Source: Boswellia sacra
Taxonomy: Eukaryota > Streptophyta > Magnoliopsida > Sapindales > Burseraceae
Assembly (NCBI GenBank): GCA_013180625.2
Contig: SNVD02002464.1
Span: forward strand, 99,759 to 163,758
DNA length: 64,000 nucleotides
Direction of reading: 5' to 3'
The notes below the pieces were generated by a model. The model was not told the DNA's origin. It ran no database searches and saw only the letters and a list, made by a program, of their open reading frames with translations. A program made the translations under genes and the position numbers. Each line of letters begins with the position of its first letter. Positions within the stretch are counted from its first letter, which is position 1. Shown piece after piece: positions 45,277 through 57,600 of this stretch.

Positions 45277-46797
45277 TTAAGACATATTCAACATGCCTAA
45301 TTCTCTTCTAATTATGCAAAATCTATCTTGACTAAGGGGTTTAGTAAATATATCGTCTAATTGTTTATCGGTGGGAACAAATTCTAACGAAATATTACCT
45401 TTTTGCACATGATCTCTAATAAAATGATGTCTAATCTCTATATGCTTAGTCATAGAGTGTTGTATGGGATTTTTTGAAATGTTGATGGCACTTGTATTGT
45501 CACATTTGATGGGAATATGATCAAATACCACACCATAATCTTTTAAAATTTGTTTCATCCAAAGAGATTGTGCACAACAACTTCCTACTGCAATATACTC
45601 GGCTTCCGCGGTTGATAAGGCAACAGAATTTTGTTTTCTACTAAACCATGAGACTCATGCATGTCCTAGAAAATGGCAAGAGCCACTAGTGCTCTTTCTA
45701 TCAAGAAGACTTCCAGCAAAGTCCGCATCCGAATAACTAATTAAATCAAAATTATCACACTTAGGATACCAAAGACCTAGATTTATGGTTCCAAGAAGAT
45801 ATCTAAATATCCTTTGACAGCTTTAAGGTGAGATTCCTTTGGACAAGATTGAAATCTAGCACACATACACACACTAAACATAATATCGGGTCTACTAGCA
45901 GTTAAATACAAAAGAGAGCCAATCATACCTCGATATTTTGTTACCTCAACATCTTTTCCTTTCTCATCTTTGTCAAGCTTGTTTAATGTACCCATAGATG
46001 TGTTATATGTCCTTGAATTATCCATGCCAAACTTCTTGAGAAGATCTCTTGTGTATTTAGCTTGATTAATGAAGATCCCATCAATTGATTGCTTGATATG
46101 AAGTCCAAGGAAGAAATTTAATTCTCCCATTAAGCTCATTTCAAATTCTTGTTGCATGCACTCGGAAAATTCCTCACACATAGAGACATTAGTAGCACCA
46201 AATATAATATCATCAACATAGATTTGAACAATTAAGAAATCATCATTTTTTGGTTTAACAAAAAGAGTAGTATCAACTTTTTTCATTTTGAAACCATTAT
46301 CAATGAGAAATTTGCTCAATCTATCATACCATGCTCTTGGTGCTTGTTTCAAGCCATAAAGTGCCTTTTTGAGTTTGAAAACATGGTTGGAAAATCATGA
46401 TTTTGAAAACCAAGAGGTTGCTCGACATATACTTCCTCCATAATGTAACCATTTAAAAACGCACTTTTGACATTCATTTGATATAATGTAAAATTTTTAT
46501 AACATGCAAATGCACACAACATTCTAATTGATTCTAATCTAGCAATCAGTGCAAAGGTTTCCTCATAATCAATACCTTCTTCTTGATTGTATCCTTGAGC
46601 AACAAGTCTTGCTTTGTTTCTAATAATGGTGCCATTTTCATCTACTTTATTTCTAAAAATCCATTTAGTGCCTATAATAGAATGATTTTAGGTCTGGGAA
46701 CTAATTCCCAAACTTGATTTCTTCAAATTGATTCATTCTTCTTGCATAGCCAAAATCCAACTTTCGTCATTTTCTGCTTCTTCTAAAAGATTTTGAT
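45277..46797 (-). pseudogene. Reverse transcriptase and RNase H of the Sirevirus-type element
   Basis: Reading the - strand, the N-terminal RT part is broken (46352-46690; words like GYNQEEGIDYEE and KSAFLNGY are visible across frames). An open frame from 46352 to 45783 follows, with KQAPRAWYDRL, the catalytic YVDDIIFG and GMIGSLLYLTASRPDIMFSV (quoted in part). RNase H resumes at 45558-45277 (IKCDNTSAINISKNP, TKHIEIRHHFIRD, DIFTKPL). A break lies between 45783 and 45558. Confidence 0.85.
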
Positions 46798-48340
46798 TCA
46801 AATTGAGAGACAAATGCAAAAATGATTACAAAAGTTCTTAACAGAAGATCTAGTTTTCATACCTTGTGATGGTTCACCAATAATGAGATCTTTAGGGTGA
46901 GCTTTTGCATACCTCCATTCCTTTGGTAATTCTTGGGAAGAATCATTTACTTCCTCAAGCTTTTCTTGTTGAAGTTGTAATTCATCTTGTCTCTTTTCAT
47001 CAAGCCTTGATTCATTGATTTGCTTTTCTACCTCAACAATATCATCATCTAAATTCTTTGAAGAAATAACATTAGTGTCATCAAAATCAACATGCATAGA
47101 TTCTTCAATAGTAAGAGTCTTTTTGTTAAAAACTCTATATGCTTTACTATGGTTGGAATAGCCAACAAAAATTCAACATCGGCTTTTGCATCAAATTTTC
47201 CAAGGTTATCCTTAGTGTTTAAAATAAAACATTTACATCCAAAAACTTTAAAAATCCAATGTTGGGTTTTCTTCCTTTCCAAAGTTCATAAGGAGTTTTC
47301 TTTATTAAAGCTCTAATATGGACTCTATTGATTATAAAGCATGCGGTATTAACGGCTTCGGCCCAAAATTATTTTGGCAAATTATTTTCAAGCAACATGG
47401 TCCTAGCATTTCTTGGTGTCCTATTTTTCCTCTCAACAACCCCTTTTGTTGGTGGAGTTTTCTAGTGAGGAAAAATTATGCTAAAAACCATTTTTCATCA
47501 CACAGCTTTCAATTCACCATTGTCTACTTCCCCACCATGATCACTTCTAATGGATACAATAGAATGCCCTTTTTGATTTTGGACTCTTTTTGTAAATTTT
47601 GAAAAAGCTTGTATGGCCTCATTTTTAGTTTTCAAGAATAACACCCAAGTGAATCTTGAATAATCATCCACAATAACCAAAACATAATACTTTCCACCAA
47701 GACTTTGAGTTCTTGATGGTCCAAATAAATCCAAATGAAGTAATTGTAGAGGTTTATTTGTTGAAATAAATTTCTTTTGTTTAAAAGAAGTTCTCACTTG
47801 TTTTTCAAATTGACAAGCATCACAAATCTTATCCTTTTCAAAATTTATTTTTGGAAGACCATCAACTAAATCATTTTTAGAAATTTTTGAAATTGTGTCC
47901 ATGCTAGCATGACCTAATCTTCTATGCCATAACCAATCATCATGATTAACAATGAAACAATTTTCTACATGATCATTAACATCAATATCAATTGTATAAA
48001 TATTACCACATCTATTACCAACAAATAATGTCTTATTATTACTAACATCCTTAATCACACATCTATTAGTCTCAAAAGTAACAAAATATCCCTTATCACA
48101 CAATTGACTAATGCTAATCAAATCATGTTTTAAACAATGAACGAGCAAAACATCTTTAATAATAGGTGAAGAAGGGTTACCAATATCACCATGTCCGATT
48201 ACCCTTCCTTTGTCATTATCACCGAATGTCACATATCCTCCTTTCTTCATGATTAATCTTGAGAACTTGGAGGCATCTCCGGTCATATGCCTTGAGCATC
48301 CACTATCTAAGTAACACTTGTGTTTGCCACTCCTTTGTTT
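46798..48340 (-). pseudogene. Protease and integrase of the Sirevirus-type element
   Basis: The protease site LDSGCSRHMTG is at about 48275-48310. The GAG-pre-integrase zinc region (H-x3-H as HRRLGHAS, then CDACQFEKQ) and the catalytic core with LDLFGPSRTQS, VDDYSRFTWV and RSDHGGE lie in one open frame, 48286-47498. After 47498 the frame breaks. Pieces of the C-terminal integrase (HWIFKVFGCKCFI) are in 47282-47049. A hydrophilic linker (47097-46798) leads to RT. Confidence 0.8.
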
Positions 48341-48658
48341 CTATAATCAACATTCAAAGAGTAACTTTTTGGTACCCAAAAGTTCTTGGGTCCTTGGGGG
48401 TTAGTTATGGTACTTTTTGGAATCCATATTTGTTTCAAATTAGGATTTCTCTTAATATAGCAAGAATGCACTTTCTGTCCTTTTCTTCCCCAATAAGTAC
48501 ATGAATGATTAGGATTATTCCTAGAAGATGCATGAGCAAAATAATTTTTAAAATACTTTTGATTTTTATGAGTTTTATATCCTAAACCTCTTTTATAAAA
48601 AACACACTTTTGGTTTTGTAAAATAGAATTCAAATTTTTTGTGCTTTTTGTAAAACTA

Positions 48659-50073
48659 TCAACAAATATTTCTTAAGTCATTATTTTCCTTTTTCAAAAT
48701 AGCATTTTGTTTCTCCAATTTATCAAAATCCTTTTGTTTTAAAATGTCATTTTCAGTTTTTAATAAATGTATTTGACTTTCCCAACTTTCAAAATCTTTT
48801 TGCTTTAAAATTTCATTTTCATTTTCTAAAGCTTCATTTATTTCTACCACCTCTTCTAATTGAGATAACATGATTTTTGACTTCTTTTTGAAAGCATTAA
48901 TTTTTGAATTTTGCTTATCAACTTGCACATGTAAATTTTGGAATGCTTCAAGTAATTCCTCATATGAATTTAGGATCATATGTTTAAGAATACTTACCAT
49001 CATCTTCACTTAAGAATGCCATGAAGGCACATGTTTGCTACTATTCCCCGGGCAATTTTCCCCCTTTTTCCCTTCTTCGAGTGAGCTAGCTTCACTATCA
49101 TCCCAATTTGTGGCTTTCATTGCTTTGGATTTCTTGTTTTGACTCTTGAAGTAAGGACAATCCATCTTCATGTCCCGGTTTCTTGCACTCATAGGAAAAC
49201 AAATGACTTGATCTTTTTTCTTATCTTGCTTTGAGCTTTGCCCTTTGTACTCCCTTCTAGAATTCTTCTTGAATCCTTGGTTTCTTCTAATCATCCTTTT
49301 TAGCTTTCTTGTGATGAATGCAAGAGATCTTCATCATCTCCTTCATCGTTGGACTCATCATCTTCTTTTGTTGAAGATTTGAAAGCGATATTTTTTTTTC
49401 TTGAAATCTTCTTCATTCTCCTTCAAGGTGATTTCATGAGTCATGAGAGAACCCATAAGTTCTTCTAATGGTAGTTTGGTGAGGTCCTTTGCTTCTTGAA
49501 TTGCCGTCACCTTTGGCTCCCAAGATTTTGGTAGACACCTAAGAATCTTTCTCACCATTTCAACATTAGAATAAGATTTACCAAGAGATTTCAAACTATT
49601 AATAATATCCGTAAATCTAGTAAACATTTCAGAAATTGATTCATCCGATTTCATCTTAAAAAGCTCATAACTATGAACCAGCATACTAATTTTGGATTCT
49701 TTAACTTGACTAGTTCCTTCATGAGTTACCTCAAGTGTGTGCCATATTTCTTGTGCCGTAGAACAAGTAGATATTCTATTAAACTCATTTCTATCTAGAG
49801 CACAATAAACACATTCATAGCTTTAGCATTCAAACTCAATTTCTTTTTATCATCTTCACTAAACTCTTTAGGTTCTTTAAGCATGCATTCCCCATTTTCA
49901 ATTTTGGTAGGAACAAAAGGTCCTTCCAAAACAATAGACCACAAATCATAATCAAAAGATTTCAAGAAAATACTCATTCTAGTTTTCCAATAAGTGTAAT
50001 CACTTCCATTAAAAAATGGAGGTCTAGAGATAGAAAGTCCCTCAACATATGAAGTTGAATTAAAAGTTGCCAT
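48659..50073 (-). pseudogene. Gag region of the Sirevirus-type element
   Basis: The start is MATFNSTSYVEGLSISRPP at 50073, then FFNGSDYTYWKTRM (the copia gag core). A second open frame is 49684-49358 (ILRCLPKSWEPKVTAIQEAK, UBN2 type). A decayed zinc knuckle (CF...MKMDCPYFK) is at 49294-49010. A coiled-coil segment at 49009-48659 has repeated ENEILKQKDFE-like heptads, as known for Sirevirus gag. Breaks separate each part. Confidence 0.8.
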
Positions 50074-50110
50074 AGCTCAAAATTGGTAAAGATTTAAAAA
50101 AAAAAAAAGA

Positions 50111-50130
50111 GCAACCTTGCTCTGATACCA
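50111..50130 (-). other. Primer-binding site of the Sirevirus-type element
   Basis: On the - strand, TGGTATCAGAGCAAGGTTGC lies two bases after the 5' LTR. It is complementary to the 3' end of initiator methionine tRNA, the usual copia primer. Confidence 0.9.
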
Positions 50131-50132
50131 CT

Positions 50133-51985
50133 TGTTGACCCAGGTATGGCAACCCAAGAGTGGGGGTGAATTGGGTTTTTATTTATAAAAACGAATTTAG
50201 AAAACTTTTCTTGAAAGATCAAAATTATTTAACTCTTTCTTTGAGAATAAAGGTGAAGAAGATGAAATTAGAAGACAATCAAGAGAATATCAATAAAGAA
50301 CAATCACAAGTGCAAGTAAATGTAAAGAGATAGGGATAGAGAGAGTGCAAACTCAATTTACGTGGTTCGGCAAACCTTGCCTACGTCCACGGCTCCTAGC
50401 TCCACGAGCTAAGCTTTCCACTAAGTTGTAGAAATCTTTACAACTTGCTTGATGAACAACCTCACCAAGACTTTTTCTTCAAACTCTTGATAACACCACA
50501 CCAAGAGTTCTTCTTGATGAACAACCTCACCAAGGCAACTTCCTTCAACTCTTGATAACACCACACCAAGAGTTCTTCTTGATGAACAACCTCACCAAGG
50601 CAACTTCTTTCAACTCTTGATAACACCACACCAAGAGTTCTTCTGATGAACAACCTCACCAAGGCAACTTCCTTCAACTCTTGATAACACCACACCAAGA
50701 GTTCTTCTTGATGAACAACCTCACCAAGGCAACTTCCTTCAACTTTTGATAACACACAACAAGAGTTCTCTCAAGGATAACTATTATCCTTTACAAGAAT
50801 ATCTCACTCTCACCACAATACAAGAACAGGATAATTTTTACAACAAAAGTACAACTCTCTTCAAAGAGTAGATAAAGAATATAAAAGCTCTCTAGACTTG
50901 ATATTTCTCTTGTTTTTGCTTGATAGATGCTTCTCTTGCTCTTCTTGAATGCATGGGAGAAGGGCTCCTTTTATAGGCAAATGGGATGAACTTAGTCAAG
51001 TGAAGACACCAACTCCAAATTTTCTAGCCCACCATAAAAACCGTAATCTTGTCTCCATTTTTGTCAATGTTCCGTTTGAAATTTGAAAATATGCAAAACA
51101 TAAAAGATTTGCACATTTGAATAAGCTTTTCCAACGCATCAAGAATCAAGTCATTTGGATATCTATAGCTCAAGATATGGCCAAAACACCATTCGGTGCT
51201 CATGTGACTTGATTTTTCTTTCTTGTGTCAGTCCACCAAATTGAATGATAATTCTGTCAGCCTTCCGTTTGAAATTTGAATTTCTTCAAAACATAAAAGA
51301 TCTGCATATTTGAATAATCTTTCCAAAACATTAAGAATCAAAGCATTTGGATATCTCTATCTTAAGATATGGCCAAAACACCATTCGGTGCTCATGTGAG
51401 TTGATTTTTCTTCTTTGTGTCAGTCCACCGAATTGCATGTCAATTATGTCGGCCTTCTGTTTGAAATTTGAATTTTTCAAAACATATGAAATGTTCTTCA
51501 TTAAGTCATCTTTCCAATGCCGCAAGAATCAAGTCATTTTGATTTTTCTAGCTCAAGATATGTCCAAAGGAGTATTCGGTGCTCATGTCAGCTGCTTCCA
51601 TTTGTCTTTCAACTTGCATGATGATTTGGACAACCTTGCACTTGAAATTTGAATTTCATTAAAACATATGAAATGTTATAAATTGAGAAGCTTTCCAAAG
51701 GCTCAAGAATCACGTCATTTGGATATTTGTAGAGATATATATGACCAATTGATTGAACATTGCTCATGTGTCACATTCCTTGAGTCAATCCTTGTTCTTA
51801 AACTTTGGTGCCTTTAACATGTAGTCTTCTCCTTAGCTTCAACACTTCATTTTAATAAGCCTCTTCTTGATTTTAAAATTATTTCAATGATCTTACTCTT
51901 GCACATAAATAAACATGTTAGTAAATCTCAATTAATCAATGTGTATTGTTATCATCAAAATTATCATGTAGCCTTAGGGCTAACA
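50133..51985 (-). repeat. 5' LTR of the Sirevirus-type element (right copy)
   Basis: The 1853-bp copy is closely similar to 43129-44998, with about five minisatellite units (50440-50755) and the same 190-base internal units (51050-51760). Confidence 0.85.
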
Positions 51986-52032
51986 TATTTAACGGTCAAA
52001 GACCGCCAAATATGGCATTTTTTCTTGTAGTG
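51986..52032. mobile_element. End fragment of a CACTA transposon
   Basis: On the - strand it reads CACTACAAGAAAAAATGCC from 52032 inward, a canonical CACTA terminus, with an internal GGCGGTC/GACCGTT inverted word. Only 47 bases remain before the copia LTR cuts it. It separates the Tork-like pol from its 5' part. Confidence 0.7.
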
Positions 52033-52033
52033 T

Positions 52034-53527
52034 GAAGAGATAGAAGCTTTAGACAAAAACAAGACATGTGAACTTGTGCCAATACTACATGGGAGAAAAG
52101 CCATCGGAAACAAATGGGTCTACACGATCAAACGTGATAGGAATGATCAAGTGGAACGGTATCGTACTAGACTGGTGGTCAAAGGATATGCTCAGAAAGA
52201 AGGAGTTGATTTTAACGAGATATTCTCTCCTGTGGTAAGACTTACAACAATTCGAGTAGTCTTGGCTATGTGTGCTACTTTTGACTTACACTTAGAGCAG
52301 TTAGATGTAAAAATTGCATTTCTTCATGGAGAACTTGAAGAAGAAATTTATATGCTCCAACCGGAAGGTTTTATTGAAGAAGGAAAAGAGAACTTGGTTT
52401 GCAGGTTGACCAAATCTCTGTACGACTTAAAACAGGTGCCAAGGTGTTGGTACAAGAGATTTGATTCATTCATCATCAGCCTTGGGTACAACAGACTCAA
52501 CTCAGATTATTGTACGTATTACAAGAGGTTTGAGGAAAACTTTGTCATTTTGCTGTTGCACGTGGACGATATGTTGGTAGCAGGCACTAACAAAGATCAG
52601 GTCCAAGAATTAAAGGTACAATTGGCTAGGGGATTTCAAATAAAGGATTTAGGACCAGCAAACAAGATTGTAGGGATGCAAATTCACCGAGACAGAAAAA
52701 ACAGGAAGATTTAGCTATCTCAAAAGAACTACTTGAAGAAAATCTTGCGCCGCTTCAACATGCAAGATTGTAAACCAAATTCCACCACATTTCCTGTTAA
52801 TCATAAATTATCCTCAAGTATGAGTCCTAGCAATGAAGCGGAGAGGATGGAAATGTCTCGAGTATCGTATGCATCAGCAGTAGGGAGCCTAATGTATGCT
52901 ATGATTTGTATAAGACCAGACATTGCACAAGCAGTGGGAGTGGTCAGTAGATTCATGGCTAATATGGGGAAAGAGTATTGGAATTCTGTTAAGAAGATCC
53001 TTAGATACATCAAAGGTACCTCTAATGCTGCACTATGCTATGGAGGATCAGAGTTCATTGTCAAGGGCTATGTTGATTCAGATTTTGCAGGAGATCTTGA
53101 CAAAAGGAAGTCTAGTACTATAGGCTATGTGTTTACACTTGCAGGAGATGCTGTGAGCTGAGTATCCAAACTTCAAACTGTTGTGGCTCTATCTACAACA
53201 GAAGCAGAGTATATGACAGCTACACAAGCTTGCAAGGAAGCTATTTGGATCAAAAGGTTATTGGAGGAACTCGGGCACAAACAAGAGAATATTTCTTTAT
53301 TTTGTGATAGTCAGAGTGCCTTGCATATCGCAAGGAATCCAGCCTTTCATTCAAGAACGAAGCACATAGGAGTTCAATATCATTATGTACGAGAAGTAGT
53401 GGAAGATGGCATAGTGGATATGCAGAAAATCCACACAAAGGACAACATAGCAGGTGCATTGACCAAACCAATCAATGCTAACAAGTTCATCTGGTGTAGA
53501 ACATCCTGTGGCCTGTTAGAGACGTGA
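52034..53527 (+). pseudogene. Tork-like Ty1/copia RT and RNase H, two in-frame stops
   Basis: A single frame carries RT from EEIEALDKNKTCELVP through GNKWVYTIKRD, ARLVVKGYAQ-like RLVVKGYAQKEGVDF, LDVKIAFLHGELEEEIYM, the catalytic block LLLHVDDMLVAG (His in place of the usual Tyr), and RNase H (SDFAGDLDKRKSSTIGY, ALSTTEAEYM, FCDSQSALHIARN, TKHIGVQYHYVRE). It is broken only by TAG at 52712 and TGA at 53159, both where a tryptophan codon is expected. The 5' half (gag, protease, integrase, RT start) is absent, cut by the CACTA end. Confidence 0.88.
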
Positions 53528-53579
53528 GCAGCATGTATAGAGACAAGACGGAAAGGAAAAATGCCTTCAAGTGGGAGAA

Positions 53580-53977
53580 TGTAAAGTGTGAAGAGTGTGA
53601 AGGTATTTTTGCCTTTCACACAATCCCACATTGGTGGGAGACAATAAGTTAAGGAGGAGGCTAGGCTATATAATAAAGCTTCCCCCTCCCCTTATATTTG
53701 TCCCAAGCTTATGTATTAAGCTTTTCTCTTCTTTCTGCCTTGTTATCTCCTCCATTCTAATTGTGTAAGAGATTGTGATATTTTTCTTCATAGTAAAATA
53801 TTTTCGGTCTTGTCCCGTGGAGGTTTCTTTCAAATTGAGGGTTTTACCACGTTAAATTTTTGTGCCTTTATTTTCTTTATTGCCTTTAATTTATTTACTA
53901 TGGTAAGGTTGAGCCGCCCAAGTTATCTATTTTCTTTATTGTGGAAGGCAGTGCCACCCAAATTGTTATTTCTAACA
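53580..53977 (+). repeat. 3' LTR of the Tork-like element
   Basis: It starts TGTAAAGTGTGAAG right after a purine tract (agtgggagaa) and ends ...TTATTTCTAACA, about 400 bp, the usual size for Tork/Tnt1-type LTRs. A TATA word (ctatataataaag) is at about 53667. Confidence 0.65.
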
Positions 53978-55966
53978 TAACAATTTGTTTCTTGTCTTTT
54001 ATTTGAGCTGCGGTGGGAGTGCTCAATCTCCTAACGATTACCTCTTTTCAATAGATAAAGAAACAATACAAATGAATATATTAGATTACAACTTTACAAG
54101 CAATAAAAAGCAATAAGTTTATACTTATTTTCAATGTTTTGTACCTTTTTCTATTTATAATTTGATAAGATAATTTCTGTTTTTAAGAAAAAAAAAGATG
54201 TGAAAGAATTAATGCAATGTCTTAGTATTTTTTTTCTTGTTCAAACGTAATGTAGGTACAAGTAACAAGTGTAGATATAAATCATAATCAAATTTTGGAA
54301 CTAGACGAATGTTCCAGCTACAATTTTTTTGTAGATAATAGACTTTGAAATTTGGTTTGTGGGGTGCATGTATGAAGAAAAAAATGAGAAGATTATTTGA
54401 ATTTTTTTAGACAAAAAAGGGAAAATTAATTCAATTACAGTGTGCATGTGATAAGAAAAACAAAGAAGGCTACTTATGGAATTCAAAGGGATGTGATAAG
54501 AGAAAGTTTTCTTTTTTAATTTTAAAATAGGGTCTTGTACGTCATCAAATCCTCAAAAGTTACAAAATTAAGGGAGTAGATAATAATATTTGTAATTAAT
54601 GATACTGTATTTGAAAATCTCATTTTAAATACCTCTTGTAAAAATCTAGCAAACACAGATTTGTATTATCGTTGAGCAGTAAGTTTCTCATTCATTTCAC
54701 TCCTCCAGCTTAATAAAAATTAATTAAAACCTCAAGGATATCTAAAAATCATATAATTAAATTGAGTGGTACATATATTCCCCTTTGCTCCTACCAACAT
54801 ACCCTTAATTTCATAATTCGCATAGCTAAAATTCTAAAAATGGCAGAAATAATCACTCTCTCTTTCTTTATTTTTTCTTTTCTTTTTTTAAATATGATTT
54901 CTACCTTTAAGTCCCAAATTCTCATTGGAAAGGTTTCATTTGTCACACTCGTCGGATATTGATCAGGAATTTGTAGATTTGTTTAGGAACGATGGAGGTG
55001 CATACATAGAGAGCGAAGAGGAACGGTGGAGACCGAATTTGCAAGGTTGGATTATGGGCTCCTCCATGCATGCATATAATTCAAATTAAAATTGGGTCGA
55101 ACAAAATGGAAAATCTGAAGGAGTTTAGCTCAAGCCCATTAGATTCTGACTTATCCATGTATGGCTTTGGTAATGCGGCACGTAATTCCAATACGTTGAT
55201 CTGCTGGGTATTGGAGGCGAGGTTGTGAGAGCGACACGATGAGGATCTATTTATTAATGGCTTGATACTGTATTTTCTAGATTGATCTGTTATATATGTC
55301 GATATATCCGGGCAAGTCTCACATTTCCAAAACCATTCCAATTGAGCCTTCACTAAAATTTATTAATTAGAAGTTGCAGCAGTGCACTAAGTAGCAGTAC
55401 CTGCAACTGCCATTTAATTAGGAATAAGCAGTTGATGTATGAATGTCTAGCAACTAGCATGTACACGTATATATTATTGAGAAGTCATTATTAAGATCCA
55501 GAGTTTGCGCAACAGCATAATTAGTAACAAGATTCAACTTACAGTTGAGTGAGGTGTTCTAGTACCATACTCACTGTCCTCAGCGGTATCACAGCAGGGC
55601 CACCCAAGTCCATTAACCTATTGTCGTCAAGGCTCGAGATTGTAGTGACTAGTTAGTCGCTAGGCTAATCAACGAGTTGTCTGGTGACGGTAAGATATAT
55701 TTTCATGGATTTCTAGACCAAAGGACATGCTTTTCCTTTGATTGTTGTTTTTGCTGTTATTGATTCTGACAGACATGATGGATTTGCTCTGTCTTTGCAG
55801 ATGCACTCATGATTATGGGTAATGTCTGACCGATGTATGTGATCTAAAAATACATTCCACAATAATTTATAAATTGTATGATCGGTCAGAGTTAATTCAG
55901 CAAGAAAGCAGGGCAATTTATAAGTTTAGACTTGATAGCTAGCTAGTTTTTATATAAAAATATACA
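53978..55966. other. Non-coding spacer
   Basis: AT-rich to about 54760. Short frames at 54762-54962, 55081-55353 and 55713-55916 show no domain, splice-consistent structure or homology I recognise. I see nothing that supports a gene. Confidence 0.4.
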
Positions 55967-56623
55967 GGGTTAATATTACAAACCACCCTTATATTTTAAC
56001 TTAATTATATTCAGAGTCATCGTTTACAATTTTTATCATAAGTTATCCATAATTTAAAAAAAAAATCACGAACCACCCTTCCGCTAATTTAACCGTTAGA
56101 TGACGTCAGATTTCTGTCTAAAACTATTACAATTACCAAAATATCCTTCAAAAGAATTTGAGAAGAGGTTAATATCATAGACCACCCCTATATTTTACCT
56201 TACTTACACCTAGAGTCATCATTTGTAATTTTTGTCATAGGCCACCCCTAACTTTAAAAAAAAATCACGGTGACAAATATTGCCGAAGGGTGCTTCATAA
56301 TTATTTTTTTAAAAGTTAGGGGTAGACAATGACAAATATTGCAAACATTGACTCTAAGTGTGATTAAGACAAAACACAGGGGTGGTCTATGATATTAACC
56401 CATTTAGGTATACTGACTCCCACTTTACCTGTTGAATTTTTCTGTTATTTTACTATTTTAACCCTGCTATTTTTTTCTTATTTACGAACATCTAACGGAG
56501 TTTTTAACAGAAGGGTGGTCCGTGATTTTTTTAAAAGTTAGGGGTATCCTGTGATAAAAATTGCAAACGATGACCATGGGTGTAATTAAGCTAAAATATA
56601 GAGGTGGTTTGTGATATTAACCT
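55967..56623. mobile_element. Short Mutator-like element with 9-bp target duplication and nested inverted repeats
   Basis: The inverted ends GGGTTAATATTACAAACCAC and ...GATATTAACCT are flanked by identical aaataaca-type nonamers: aaatataca at 55958-55966 and 56624-56632. The arms extend about 135 bases. A second inverted pair of the same family (starting 'ggttaatatcatagaccacc' near 56167 and ending near 56403) sits inside. There is no coding capacity. Confidence 0.85.
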
Positions 56624-56699
56624 AAATATACAAGGTGATAATTAAAGGAATACAACAAACGAATAAATCTTGATCAAATATGACTACTAATAAACAGAT

Positions 56700-57499
56700 G
56701 TGATAAATTCTTTTTATTAATTAAACATAGTAATTAAATTCACATCTAAAGTTGTTTGACTCTTTTAAATCCATTTATCCTAATGCATATGTAGTCAATA
56801 GATTGGTTTAGATTGATTATTAATGTTATATCATCTTTAATTAGGTAGATCATTAATTTTCTTGAATGTATAAATTGAAATATCTATAGTTTGCTAATTT
56901 ATGGCAGAACTATGAAGCATTAATTTGACGGGAAAATTCAATGTTATAATTAACCAAAAGTGAAAATTAAGAAAGTCCAAATCAGTTATGTTACATATTA
57001 TTACAAACAAAAAAGTTAACATACTTCCATAAGTTTCAGCTTATACAATATATATATATATATCACACAAATTTTTTGATATAAAGCTAGACACAAATTT
57101 ATAAGCATTGATCTACAAGATTCAATAATTGAGATGATTAACAAGTTGATAATATTAAATGTAACTTTTTAACTTTCAATTTCAACAATTGAATTTGGTG
57201 AGATCAAGGATTATAAATTTTTTTCAATAAATTGTATCAAAAAGTTATGTTAAAATATCTATTCTTCATACATATATATGTGTGTGTGTGTGTGTGTGTG
57301 AAAATGATTTTTTGGTACAAATTATAAACAAATTTATTATAATTAATCCATAAAATCCAATAGTTGATATTATTGATGAGTTGACAATATTAAATATAAC
57401 TTTTTGATTTTCAATCCTATCCATGGAATTTGATGAAATCAATGGTTAGAAATATGTGTCAAAAATTTATAAAAAATTGTATCAAAATATCAATATATA

Positions 57500-57534
<35 letters not shown>

Positions 57535-57600
57535 TAAAAAGTGCACATAACATTGGCATATAATTGGTATTATACGTATACGAATAGGATAGGAGTAGAA
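56700..57600. repeat. AT-rich region with a direct repeat pair and microsatellites
   Basis: A block at about 57104-57240 recurs at about 57342-57485 (shared words 'ttgataatattaaatgtaac', 'ttgatgaaatcaa'-like), roughly 80 percent identical. Microsatellites: (TA)n at 57047-57063, (TG)n at 57280-57300, (ATGT)n at 57508-57534. No gene. Confidence 0.6.

Larger units (their letters stand above)
43129..51985 (-). mobile_element. Sirevirus-type Ty1/copia retrotransposon with both LTRs, degenerate coding region
   Basis: Read on the - strand: 5' LTR (51985-50133), initiator-Met primer site, gag, protease, integrase, RT, RNase H, polypurine tract and 3' LTR (44998-43129). LTRs start TGTTAGCCCTAAG and end GGTCAACA or GGTCAAACA. 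The AAAAAGGGGGAGA tract and the YVDDIIFG form of RT point to the Sirevirus (Maximus/SIRE) lineage. Flanking pentamers (cgtat, tattt) do not match. All coding parts carry frame changes. Confidence 0.85.

Noticed and set aside
54762..54962. A short hydrophobic frame
   Set aside because: The region is AT-rich; the frame has no signal for splicing, no family match and no context.
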